Source of the DNA: Chionis minor
Lineage: Eukaryota > Chordata > Aves > Charadriiformes > Chionididae
Assembly: GCA_013398295.1 (NCBI GenBank)
Contig: VZSF01003329.1
Location: forward strand, 124,001-188,000
Length of the DNA: 64,000 bases
Reading direction: 5' to 3'
Part shown: one piece after another, positions 39,115 to 50,728 of the stretch
Numbering within the stretch: position 1 is the first letter of the stretch
Layout of the letters: every line of letters starts with the position of its first letter
The notes under the pieces: model-generated
The model's database searches: none
What the model was told of the DNA's origin: nothing
Seen by the model: the letters and a program-made list of their open reading frames with translations, nothing else
Translations under genes and position numbers: made by a program

Positions 39115-39173
39115 ACAGACAATTTTCCCGCAGAGCCCAATTACATGGGCAGCAGGCAGCAGTTTGTTCAAAG
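39115..39173 (+). CDS. PCDH17: Protocadherin-17, coding exon 2
   Basis: A 59-base exon encoding TDNFPAEPNYMGSRQQFVQ (residues 873-891) plus the first two bases of the next codon. It matches the remembered vertebrate PCDH17 tail directly after MSIIQ. The acceptor is TTTCACAG|ACAGAC. An AG four bases further in would break the frame, so 39115 is the functional boundary. The donor is AAAG|GTAAGG, phase 2. This exon begins the part of the cytoplasmic tail that the read-through form would lack. Confidence 0.95.
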
Positions 39174-39294
39174 GTAAGGCCTATTAAATAACTTTCTCGG
39201 CTTCCCCATTTGCATTCTTGTCAAAATTGCTTTGCCAGAGAGTACAATTCAACTTAGAACAAGTAAATACAACTCTCTCTCTCTCTTCTCTCTC

Positions 39295-39328
<34 letters not shown>

Positions 39329-39339
39329 ATGTATTTCAG
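39174..39339 (+). other. PCDH17: PCDH17 intron 2 (166 bp)
   Basis: A very short intron between two multi-kilobase introns, bounded by AAAG|GTAAGG and TATTTCAG|TAGCTCC. More than 50 bases of it are a CT repeat followed by 26 T. Its phase (2) joins exons 2 and 3 to give the serine that opens the SSSTFKDPERAS segment. Confidence 0.95.
39273..39324. repeat. CT repeat plus 26 T at the exon 3 acceptor
   Basis: A CT microsatellite with one interruption (39273-39298) runs into 26 T (39299-39324), ending 15 bases before the exon 3 boundary. It takes the place of the normal polypyrimidine tract of this acceptor. Confidence 0.95.
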
Positions 39340-39512
39340 TAGCTCCACGTTCAAGGATCCAGAAAGAGCCAGCTTGAGGGACAGCGGGCATGGGGACAGT
39401 GATCAGGCTGACAGTGACCAAGACACTAACAAAGGCTCCTGCTGTGACATGTCTGTTAGGGAGGCACTCAAGATGAAAACTGCTTCAACTAAAAGCCAGC
39501 CACTTGAACAAG
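39340..39512 (+). CDS. PCDH17: Protocadherin-17, coding exon 3
   Basis: A 173-base exon completing a split serine codon and encoding SSSTFKDPERAS through TKSQPLEQ (residues 892-949). It is an acidic, serine-rich stretch of cytoplasmic tail (GHGDSDQADSDQD) followed by SCCDMSVREALKMK, as I recall it in vertebrate PCDH17. The acceptor is TATTTCAG|TAGC; the donor is CAAG|GTGAGC with phase 1, leaving a G that should begin the glutamate codon of the next exon. A longer open frame surrounds this exon (39218-39547), but its ends are intron. The last exon, expected to carry the CVNCTDEC-type segment and C-terminus, is not in the window. Confidence 0.96.
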
Positions 39513-42269
39513 GTGAGCGAAGCCTCCAATGCTTACAAAAGTGTTAAGTTTAAGGCATCATTATAACCCTATTAGCATTGCAGTTACGGTTTATCAGGGT
39601 GGAATAGCCCACTGATAATACTATCAGAGAAAACAGTAAATCTTGTACCTAGCCCAGAGCAAAGAACGCTCAGTATCTTTTGGAATGGACATGAAATGAA
39701 ACCACGAGTATCCAAAATACATTAAAAAAAAAAATTTGTACTTTTTTAAAATGATTAGAATATACTTTATCTCCACTGGTGTTGCCTGTAAAATATTATA
39801 TGCTGTCCTTCTACCACAGCATGATTTGAAAATTCAAACTAGACATCACTGCAACAGATAAAAGAACACCAGTCATTTACATTCTTCATGTACTTTGGAC
39901 ATGAGGAAAAGAAAAGAGATTTGGGATATCAGACAGCAGTAAAAATGGATCCGAAGATGTTTTCATTTCATGGATGTATTTTCCTATTTGTAATGTTGAT
40001 TTCACAATTAGTAGTAGTGTGAGAAGTGTCAAATAATAACATGATCTGATTTTCAGTATAATTTCATTCACATCCTGTGGAGGTACCAAAGATAAGTGTC
40101 TGTGAAACAGCTAAAATGACCTATATCAGGACAGTGACAGAGCTCTCTGAAAATGTTCATTCTGACAAACAAGCATGTTTATTTCCTCAAACTGTGTGTC
40201 CAAATCATTTTTTTCCAGTTATGTTTTATCTAATTATGAGGTCTTTTATTTCAAAAGACACATCTATTTTCTAAAAGCATCAGACATACTGAGTACTCCA
40301 GCATTGTGTGTGTTTGTGTTTGCTTCTAGGCTTTAAGTTATAAAGGATTGCACCACTAAATTATTTTTAAATGCTTTGTATGTTTGTTATTATTTTAGTT
40401 TGTTGTGGGGAAGAAGTTGCAGTGTTAAAGACAGTTAAAAGATTATTAAATAAGTCAGCTTTAATAAGAAGCTACATTTATAACGAAGCAGAAATATATT
40501 ATGAACTTTTTATTACTTTTTATTAATTGTTGCTTAATAGGACATAGGTTTTTTACTTCTTAGCCTAGTCTGATCTGTAGTACTGTCATCGGGAAATACA
40601 TGTTCAACTTCATTTTTCTGATTACGTTGAGATTGCAGTATAATTTTTGCTGTGTAGAATGTTTAGAATGCTGCAGTATAATTTATTCTGTATATATTTG
40701 AAGGTTGACCTCATATTTGACCTTATTTTCCAAGTAATAAATGCCAGAAAGATTATTTTTTCCTGACCTTCTGCCACAGCAGCTCTCTGCTTATAATTGG
40801 ACATTGATCTGTATAAAGATGCAGTATTAGACTTTTTTTTAAGAACTGTTTAAGTGTGTGTCTAATTTTCTCAGTTTTGTGTAAGAAAAAGACAAAACCT
40901 TGTGATTTCTATCTATCAAATATAGCCATGAAAGAGTTCTAAAATTTTAAAAGTTTAATTAGGAAAATGATTTATTGCTCAAATTAAAAATGTGTGGTTT
41001 TTTAGAAAATAACTGTATGGCCAGACTTCATAATATTGCAGTTTGTCCAGCAGCATCAAGCTCGATTCTGGTCAAAATATAAAAAGTTTAATAAGCAGAT
41101 TAAGCCAACCATTCCTGTTGTTTATTTTTTTTATAATGGAAAGAGTGGACGTTTGCACTTGTCATTATATTTAGATGAGGGCCCTGATAGTCAAGAAACA
41201 ACTTATTCCAGTAGCTCATATGCATTCCTCATATTCTTATTAAACATATACTGAACCATGAATGTTAAGTACTGTCAGCCACTGAACTGCAGCAGTGAGT
41301 GTTTATGTGAATTTTCTTACTGAAGAAAAAAAAGAATGAGGATAGAGAGATAAACTACCTTTTTTTTCTTTTAAAAGTTAAAGGAGGGTGAGAAATATGA
41401 TATATGTGATTGGGACAGAAAAAGGATTGCATTTTCTTTAGAGAAATTTTATTTTTCCAGGAAAAGGCAACGGACAGCTTGCTGGAAATGGTTGTATCCA
41501 GCAGCACCTGAAGCAATATCAGAAGTTGTGGTTCTGTCATCGTTCTGAGTTATGTGCAGGGATGGGAATTCACTATTTTGAGAAAAGTTTCAGACTTGAT
41601 TATTGTTGCTTAAGGATATTTAAAGTAGTTTAACTTCTGGTATTAGAACAGTGCTAATTATTAGATATTCTGACATTTTTGAAAAATTATCAGAATTAAC
41701 TGTTAATTCACTTAACCTGAGATTCCTAATTTAAAATGAGTTAAGTTTGAGTTTGACATCCCCTGTATGTAACTCCAAACAGTATTGCCATTGGTCTAAC
41801 GCTACCCATGGCAGTAATAAGAATGCTAGTAGTACAAGTAGTTTAACTACAGTTTTGAGCAACTCTGGCTTAGACAACTTGAAAATTAAATGGTCATATT
41901 GAGACAAAAATTGTGTCAGTAGCACTGACGAAATTGTGAATTGTGCCTCTACCAGTAATACAGAAGTAGGAAATTTTATGGAAAAATAATTTTTATAGAC
42001 AAGGTATCTTTTCATTTCATCATGGGATGGGTGGCAACCAAGCTTACTTTATGAATTTCATTAAAATAGTGAAAAAAGTGGATGGTAAAGCCTCAGTAAG
42101 TTTACTATTAAAATATTTGATTTCAAGGAAAATACCTCCAGATAACATGTTTTGTCTGGTGGTGATTGTAAACATTCACACAAATGGGAAATATAACACG
42201 AATTATCTTTCCTTATTTTGGTCTATCCTGTTCTAGCTAATTTAAACCTGTTCCAGTTCTTAGATCACA

Positions 42270-42576
42270 AAGGGAAGGCAAATCTATGAGGAAAGGCGGA
42301 GTGAGTTGGGTCTTTTTAGTCTAGAGAAGAGAAGGCTGAGGGGGCATCTCATCAATGCCTACAAATACTTAAAGGGAGGGTGCCAGGAGGAGGGTGCCAG
42401 TCTTTTTTCAGTGGTGCCCAGAGAGGTGGTGGAGTCTCCAACTCTGGAGACATTCCAAACCTGCCTGGACGCCATCCCGTGCAACCTGCTGTAGGCGGAC
42501 CTGCTCTGGCAGGGGGCTTGGATCAGATGACCTCCAGAGGTCCCTTCCAAACCCTAACATTCTGTGATTCTGTGAA
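42270..42576 (+). mobile_element. CR1 retrotransposon 3' tail, internally deleted
   Basis: The text from TATGAGGAAAGG to the end follows the CR1 3' untranslated region as I remember it: GAGAAGAGAAGGCTGAG, GAGAGGTGGTGGAGTCTCC, CTGGAGACATTCCAAACC, then GACCTCCAGAGGTCCCTTCC. It ends in two copies of the CR1 octamer ATTCTGTG (42559-42574). The sequence goes straight from CAGTGGTGCCCAG to AGAGGTGGTGG, so the usual segment between the two GCCCAG words is missing. The element is 5'-truncated and non-coding, and lies sense to PCDH17 in intron 3. Confidence 0.92.
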
Positions 42577-42656
42577 AATAGGTGTCATTATGAAATGCTT
42601 ATGAAAGCTCATCACTTGGTCTTGGTGGAAAGAAAGGGGAAAAAACCCCAACCCTA

Positions 42657-42726
42657 TAAAAGTTATCAGGATAACTTAGTTATCCTTAGCTATCCTTAAC
42701 TTAGTGATCCTAATAAAAGTTATCAG
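42657..42726. repeat. Small repeat cluster with GTTATC words
   Basis: The 13-mer TAAAAGTTATCAG occurs at 42657-42669 and 42714-42726. Between them lie GGATAAC, GTTATCCTTA, GCTATCCTTA and GTGATCCTA, in direct and inverted orientation. The cluster starts about 80 bases after the CR1 tail. It may be a slippage product. Confidence 0.6.
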
Positions 42727-43509
42727 TCTTGTGTCAAAATAGTTTTAGTTATCTCAACCATATATCCTCTTGCTGTGAATTCCAAGACACTTTTTGCATA
42801 AAAATATCTAGCTGTCTCTTAAGCTTACTTATGCTATCTGAATCAGCTGTCCTACTAAGCAGCTTGTGCTGCTTGTATGTATGCCTACTACTCTTTCAAC
42901 AGAATGGTTTTAGATAGATTTGTTTTGTTTACCTGTCTTTTTTCATTTCTGTTGCTGAGACTTTAAACCCTATCACTAATTGGGACATTTTGACATCACT
43001 GGACTTAGAAGTCTGACAAGAATTAATAGTTTTGAAGACATCTGTCAAGTAACCTGTTTATTTCACCTGAAGTAATATATATTATTCATATTTTACATTT
43101 AAATAACAGAATAATTGTTTTGTTTGGTATGGTTTAAGCATAACAACAATAATTTGTATTTCTTAAAAAGCTATCCAAAGATGAAAGGGATATTCTAAAC
43201 CATAAATGATATCTACAGGGAAGCAGTACAACCGCAAGATGTACATTTTATACTTTCTTAGCGAATCCTGGGTATGTTTGCCTTATAATCAGTAAAACAA
43301 TATAGAGTTATGGACTTTTCTGTAGTTACTCATAAATTATTGTCTTTCTTCAATTTTCACAGGAAATCTTCCTTTCCTTTTTCTTTTGGTTTTTGCTGTC
43401 TGTGTTTTGTTGCTTGTGGTGGGTTGACCCTGGCTGGACACTAGGTGCCCACCAAAGCTGCTTTCTCACTCCCCCTCCTCAGCTGCACGGGGGAGAGAAA
43501 ATATAATGA

Positions 43510-44152
43510 AAGTCTCATGGGTCGAGATAAGGACAGGGAGAGATCACTCAGCAATTACCATCATGGGCAAAACAGACTTGTCTTGGGGAAAATTAATTTA
43601 TTACCTATCAAATCAGATTGGAATAATGAGAAAATAAAGCCAGATCTTAAAACACTTTCTGCCCACCTCTGCCATCTTCCTGAGCTCCCAAATTCTCTAC
43701 CTCTTCCCTTCAAGCAGCTCAGGGGGACAGGGAATGGGGGTTGCAGTCAGTTTATCATGGGTTGTTTCTGCCGCTCCTTCCTCCTCAGGGGGAGGACTCC
43801 TCACACTCTTCTGCACCAGCATGGGACTGTNAAGTCTCATGGGTCGAGATAAGGACAGGGAGAGATCACTCAGCAATTACCATCATGGGCAAAACAGACT
43901 TGTCTTGGGGAAAATTAATTTATTACCTATCAAATCAGATTGGAATAATGAGAAAATAAAGCCAGATCTTAAAACACTTTCTGCCCACCTCTGCCATCTT
44001 CCTGAGCTCCCAAATTCTCTACCTCTTCCCTTCAAGCAGCTCAGGGGGACAGGGAATGGGGGTTGCAGTCAGTTTATCATGGGTTGTTTCTGCCGCTCCT
44101 TCCTCCTCAGGGGGAGGACTCCTCACACTCTTCTGCACCAGCATGGGACTGT
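43510..44152. repeat. Perfect 321-bp direct duplication around a single N
   Basis: Positions 43510-43830 and 43832-44152 read identically by eye and are separated by one N (43831). Both are inside the minus-strand LTR. Two identical copies in an otherwise aged repeat, joined by an N, point to overlapping contig ends placed side by side rather than to a biological duplication. Confidence 0.92.
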
Positions 44153-44170
44153 CTCCCATGGGAGACAGTC
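44147..44170. other. 24-bp perfect palindrome in the LTR
   Basis: GACTGTCTCCCA is followed at once by its exact reverse complement, centred in CCCATGGG. Such a sequence can fold into a strong hairpin as single strand. The first copy of the 321-bp duplication ends six bases into this palindrome, where the N stands. Confidence 0.97.
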
Positions 44171-47100
44171 TTCCACAAACTTCTTCAATGCAAACCCAAT
44201 ACATTTCTTTAACATAAATCTACATTTTCATGTCATTGTCAGAAATATCCAAGGAACTAACTACCTCCAAATTCGGTAGCTTTGTTGCTGAATTTTTGCT
44301 TTGTTACTATGCATTGCATCTTTCAACACGGTTGCTTGCTGTTCACACCTACATCCCATAGAGGGGGCATTTCTGCATGTGCTGTTGCTTCATTAACAGT
44401 AGCACCGATCCTGAGAATAAAGGAAAACTGGAGGCACCTCCTTGGAGGAACACTGAAAGGAAACTCTTCAGCGTTCTTGTCCTCTAGGACCTGTATTGCT
44501 CACCAGGCTTCTCTGTTGAACAGCACCGTTTTAATCTAGGATATAGATGACTAGTATAAAAGGACTGTAACATATCTTCAGGAAAAAAAAAAAAGATTAA
44601 ATATAACCTAAAAAATATAATACATCTTTTTTCATCGTCACAAAAAACATACACTTACATCACAACTGATGCAGTCCTGCATGCAACAGTCTTAGGAATA
44701 AAAACTATTTCAGTGTTACAGAACCTCTATGAATACTGTTAACTCTTGAGTTTTTCCACTGAACACATCCACAAAATGGGTCTGTAGTAACTTGTACATT
44801 TGTGTTCTCAATTTCTAAACAAGAATGATCTCTGAAATTGAGTATCCTGCATTATCCATCTGCAGAAATTATAAAAATTTTTAACCAAGATTTTTTTGCA
44901 ACTATTTATTGATTTTCTTGCCATAATCTTGCTTGAGTCTGTAAGATAATTAAAATCCATTGTGTTTAACTGAGTGAGAATCAGTCTAGACTGGTAAGTG
45001 CAGAAAGTTCATCAAGCAAATTTCTGCTGTCTGACATCATCACCAGTGCTTTCCATGCCATTGGCGATGATGGGTTCTTTTATGAGTACATCAGCTTAAT
45101 GAGATAATGGAAAAAGAAGATTGTGGAGAAATACTTCTTTTCTAAGTTCTCAGAGATGGTGATGGCCTCTGCTGAGAAACTGATGGAGGCTGGGTGTCCC
45201 CCCAGAGCTGACACAACCTGTGAAATATTTTGTTCAACATTGCTTCCTCCCATATTTTTTTCCCCTGGACAGAATGTCTCCTATCACACTCTCTCTGTGC
45301 CCAGAATATGAATAGCTGTCAGACTGCATTACTTGTTCTGACACCACCTAGGAGTCTTTATGTCCAGGACTATTGTCCCTTCCAACTTGCTTACCCCTAA
45401 CATGGTCAGGTAAAATGCTAACCTGCTGTTGTATGTCAGGACTTGCATACAATACCCGTTCTTTACTTTGGTCTGCTTAATTGTTAGCCAGGCAAGCTAC
45501 CAGAGCTAATTAACTGTATTGAGAGATCTTTCCTTTTCTTATTACAACTTAGTAGCAGTATCTCTTTCTAGAACTGTAAATTCTGGAAACAGGCGAAGCC
45601 CACACAAAAAGCAATTCCCCCTCCCCGCTTCATTTGTTCTTTTCCACATATTTTTCTCTGTCTTTTTTTTTGCTTCTGCATTTTATGCAGGCACACGTGA
45701 TCCTATATGAAGACTAGCATAGGTCAAAGACTAACTTATCTATTCTGTGACTGCTTCTGATTGACCAAATTTCTTATCAATACCCTGGAGATATTTGATT
45801 TTCACCTAATTCTAATAGGGGGATTTTCACTTTAAAACTAAAAATGTATGTAGAATTACAGACTTTTATGAAGAATAATGCCATGTTTTTATTTGTTTGA
45901 TGTCCACTCTAGTGTGTTTAAAAAATTCATTATGACCTTTAAGCCACTGCCAGTACTTCCTTCCTACTTTTCTGCTCCGAGTGCCTTGTTCAGGGAAACA
46001 GTACTTCTAAATTTAAGAGAAGTAGCGGCATTATTATTGGTCTCATCCTTCTTATGATGTCCTTGTTGAATGGTAATGTTGAAACTTCTATTGGTATTAC
46101 ACTTTTAAATTAATATATTTCACTTTTAGTCAGAGGAGTACTCATAAAAGTTTCAAATGTTCTAAGTGCCTTGATCTCAAGCACTCATTTAAAGTTGATC
46201 TAGGTAACACTTTGGCAAGACTTCCTTACCTAGGGTGAGCTAGGCTATGCAAATGTTCTGTAATGCCCTTTTTTTGAGAGTTCGGGATAATATTCTCCCT
46301 TTGAACCTAAGTTAATGATCTAGAGAGAGGAATACAGGTCAGCTGCCTTTGCTGTACAGATGATTGTCGTAACCTTTCTCACGTACTCAGTAATCTATGA
46401 CATATATGTTGGTGTGTTATGTATTGAGCAAATTATATGATGGATTTGGGCAAAATAATGACAAATTTCTTGTATCTACCAACTTTTATTTACTTGGAGT
46501 ATTAAAGATTTCTTTTTCCCTCTGTTGCAGTTTCGTTGAATAACTTTCTGGGTTTATTTTTAGATCATCTACGAGTCTACTGGTCAATTTAGCTTCACTT
46601 TTTACATTTCAGTTATTTTAATACTGGATTTGTGGGTGACACTGTGTGATGTCAGCTTGAATGATAATCAGGTGTGCTTTGAAGCAGAGTCCAGTTTGCT
46701 TGGTGCTTCCTTGTTAGAGATGGGAGTGTTCACAGGGATAGCTTCCCTCTGTAGTGTGCTCTTCTTGTAAGTATACAGGAAGTTTTCAATTTCAAGCACG
46801 GCTATCCAGATGAGGAAGGAGAAGTTTGAGGAAGCAGGTGTTTGTCCTAAAAAAAGTCAGAAAAGGAAGCGAAGCAGCATTCTAATGGAGAAGGAATGGA
46901 TTAGCTTAATACCTTGCCTACTTACTTATCTGCCTTCATTGATACAAAATAGAAAAGCAGTGCAAACATTCTGGCAGGTGAAGTGACAGTGAATACACTT
47001 TGCATCAGAGTATCTTAGCCTATTATTGCCGCCTGTTATTGCCTATTATCCTGCTTTTCAACTGGAGTTGGGTTCTGCCAAACCAGGTTTTTAATCAGGA

Positions 47101-50100
47101 GTATGCTTCAGCATCTGGCAGATTATTATCACTGTGTATCTAGTAGCAGTGAAGTTCTGCAAATAGCATATCCCACATTTAATGAACGTATTTAGCCACA
47201 AATTTGGGGGGGGATTTCTAGAACTGACTTTCAAAACATGCAGAAAGAACTTTCTGCATCTCTACACACACAAACCATACCACTGTGACACAAAGAAGGG
47301 ATTATAGCCATTCAGTACAGTTTCATCTATGCACCATTTAATGCATTATGCTACTTTTTTCAGGTAATTTCATTTCTCTCCCCCCATTATTCCCACTTAT
47401 TTGGTAATTATGGATGAAGCCAGTGGTTGAAAATCATCTGTATTTTTGCCCTATATTTTGTTTTCATTGGAAGCTTCACCACCGAATCAATTTAGATATA
47501 TTGGTGCTAACACCTTAGAAAGTTGAGACTGTACCAATAAATTTTAGAGTTTTATTTGATTAGCTTATTTGCAAATTAATGCATAACATGCGCTTTAAGA
47601 TCACAAGTCTGTTACCATAAGTCTTGTGTCTGGGATGTGAGTGCGAATTCTAACATTCGGGTGCTGTAGCTGTTGGTGTTCATTTCTTTGTGCTTTTACT
47701 TCAGAGGCGACAAAGCAGAATATCCCTCCCCTACAGGGGAGTGTAAAGTAGCGTCACTAGTGTAAATCTCATTACTTCCCTTCTATACTCTCTGTTTTGA
47801 CACCACATTTCCCAGGGCTGAACACAGTCATTGTATTGCAGTTTGTTCTTGGAAGGCTTAGAATCCATGTTATCTTTTTGCTTTATTCCCACTAGAAGTG
47901 CAAGAGAAGGATTTGCAGTTCTCAGTAAGATGAGGCCCTGCTATGTCAAAATCATTATCTTCAGCTAACATTTCTTCTTTTCAGATTCTTTTTATAAATT
48001 GAAAGAAAAGTGGGGGCATAGAAAGATCAACAACTTTTGAAACAAGGAAATCAGAAAATAGATAGTTTTCATTGTTTCAGGCTTTATGCATTTCCCTGGG
48101 TGGTAAATGGATGTTCTCTACCTGTGCTTACTTTTGTTAATGAAAATTTTAGGGCATATATTCATATATCGGATGGATACTTAATATCATAGAAACAATT
48201 GTAGTAGGACTAGAGAATCTATTTCTGTCTCTCAGTCTGTGTCTGAAAATGTCCCTGTATGGTGTATTTACAGCTTTCTTTTAATTAAGCTTTCATAGAA
48301 TTCTAGTTTAAAAAACATGTATATGTGAGTGTGTGTGTTTATTCAGTTACATAGAGACAGTTGAAATAAATACAGCTCCTCTCTTTCTCATTTTAAATCA
48401 ACATTTTATGATTGTATCTCTTCTTATTGAGTCAGCAGAAAATACAGATATGACAAGCAACAATATTAGTCAAGTTTTGACACAATCTCATTCCAGTCAC
48501 ATTCTTGTTAACAAAAGGAAAGGGTATTCTGCAGATGGAGTTAGTGTAAAACTGATGCATGATAATTGGAAGCCTGAACTTGGACTGTAGTTGTCAATAG
48601 TTTTGTGTCCAGCTTGGGAAGACATCACAGAAGTGTCTTAAATAAGAGACGGGAATTAATTATTCCATTCAGCAATGCTTCAGGCAGAATAATACTAATT
48701 GTATTTTATTATTCTGGAACAAAGAGTGTCTCCTAATTTCTGTATACAATAATCCAGTCTGTTCTCTTCCTGGCCCTTTTTCTGTGTACGTACTACTATT
48801 CTCCTATGCCCTGGTTTCCAGAGGGAGAAAAGTGGTATAATTTAATTTGGGCCAGAGTTGCAGCACACTCTAATTAGTGACACAGCCACCATAGTCAGTT
48901 TTTAGGGATATTTTTAAGGAAGATTTGGACAAATTCAAAACCAACCAAGAGGTAGAATAACAGCAGAAAATAGAGACATTTGAAACATGGCCCAAACAAG
49001 AAGTGTTTGTTTAGAATTTGTGTTTGTTTAAATGAACAAAGTCTGGGAGGAAACATAATAAAAGTCTTTGTGTATATAAAAAGTTGTTATAAATAGGCTG
49101 GTGATTGTTTTTTCTTTCCTTTCCTTTTCGTTTAATTTGCTGGGGGAGATATTTAGGTGACATATGAGGGAGAACTTTGCTATAAAGATAGCTGGGCTTT
49201 GTAGCAGGGTACCCACGTAAGTTAAAGAATCTCCCTTCCTGGCAGTTTTTAAAACAGGTTAAATACACATTTGTCAGTGGTAATCTGGATTTATTTTAAC
49301 CTACCTAGGACCAGAGGATCCACTCCAGCCCTGCATTTTACGATGCCATAATTAAACGTGAGGATGCAATATACTGTCTAGCCTTGAGTAAAACATACTG
49401 AAAGGGAACACTTGCACTGACCGGTTCTTCAGCCTTCTGTCTGTGAACATCTTTTGCAGGAAGAGCTCACCATATTAGAGAATCGCAGGGAACACGGATT
49501 ATTTAATACTTCATAACAAGAATCCCTGATACGATATAGCAGTACTTGGCATTTAACACAGACTTTGCTCAGAGGCAGAACTGCAGCATGATTAACTAAT
49601 TACTGCTCAGTGAAACTTTGTCTACTCTCTGTACATTGGTGACATACGCATGCCATATATCCGCCTCTGCGCTCCTACTGCCCATCTTGATTTCCAGAAT
49701 GGCAGAACAGCTGGCTTCCATCCCCTGCTGCTGCTTTCTCCTATTCCAGCTGCTGCACTCAAATAACCTCCCTTCCCCAAGTGGGCTTCATATGGTTTGA
49801 AAGCGACTTAATGTACCTCAGTGCATAGGGAACTTTTGATGCATATTTCATCATGTTTCAGTTCTTTCTACAGGGAGCGCTGCATGTATAACAGATGTTC
49901 CCTGACTACTACCCTTTCCTGAAGGTGACATGCCCTTTTTTTGTGTTTCATCTCTAATGTATATGGAGCTGGTAGTGCCTGCGTGGTACTAAAAAACGCT
50001 GCTCCATGGCTGCCCCCGTGCTGCATGCCAAGCTATATTTAAGTCCATCTGCTCCCCTCTGCAGCATGAGACAGAGAGGAGCATATGCCCAGTAAAACCA

Positions 50101-50578
50101 AGTCATACTGTGAGGAAACCCTTTATTTAAGACAACTAAATATATTTTTTGAATTTAGGACCGTATTCTTCCAGCTTTTTATACAAAAACTCTCTCATAT
50201 AAATGAGTGGGGGTGTTCAAGCGACTACATGTGAAAAATCCTTCCTCTCTTAATATTTTTTTAATATTAATAGTGTATATGCATACGTAGCATGTCTGTG
50301 TTCATATCTGTACACGCACTCATGCACAAATACAGAAATAAGACATTGTTAGCTGATGTCCCTGAAAATATGATTTTGTAGTCTGTATAAATCTATATCT
50401 GAACTGTATGGAAAATTGAAAGCTTTAAAACATTGTATGCTTGTTTTAAAACTGCAAATATGAGAACAATTCAAAATTTAAAAGAAGCAATTTATTTTCA
50501 TTCTAAAGCTTGTTTTGGGAAAGTATAATAATACTGAGGCAAAAGCTGTCAATCTATATTATACAGTTGAAAACAGTA

Positions 50579-50728
50579 TTTTAAAAGTGAAGGGGTTTTA
50601 TATAGTTGATAACGTATAGTACTGTACATATAACATACATGTATAACATTATATATATAACAATATAATTGCAGCAGCAGCTACATAAATAATATTAAAT
50701 ATTTAAAAATGAAGGGGTTTTTATAAAG
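50579..50728. repeat. Short direct repeat TGAAGGGGTTTT, two copies
   Basis: About 26 bases around TGAAGGGGTTTT (near 50587 and near 50709) occur twice, roughly 120 bases apart, in very AT-rich DNA with TATATA strings between. The copies differ at a few positions. Meaning unknown. Confidence 0.5.

Larger units (their letters stand above)
43425..44203 (-). mobile_element. Solo LTR of avian ERVL-like type, minus strand
   Basis: Read on the minus strand the element starts TGTATTGGGTTTGC and ends GGTCAACCCACCACA, giving TG...CA termini. It resembles an LTR family widespread in birds as I remember it. A minus-strand AATAAA (within GGTAATAAATTAA) could be its polyadenylation signal. The flanks read TTGCT before and TTTCT after, an imperfect 5-bp target duplication. 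No internal retroviral genes adjoin either side, so it is a solo LTR. Its true length is probably about 457 bp, because 322 bases look artificially duplicated around the N at 43831. Confidence 0.8.

Noticed and set aside
39218..39547. ORF of 109 codons around PCDH17 exon 3
   Set aside because: Only 39340-39512 is exon. The ends are intron sequence including the CT/T tract, and splice sites define the exon.
43445..44279. Plus-strand ORFs of 135 and 181 codons
   Set aside because: They lie in the antisense of an LTR and run through a single N inside a probable artefactual duplication.
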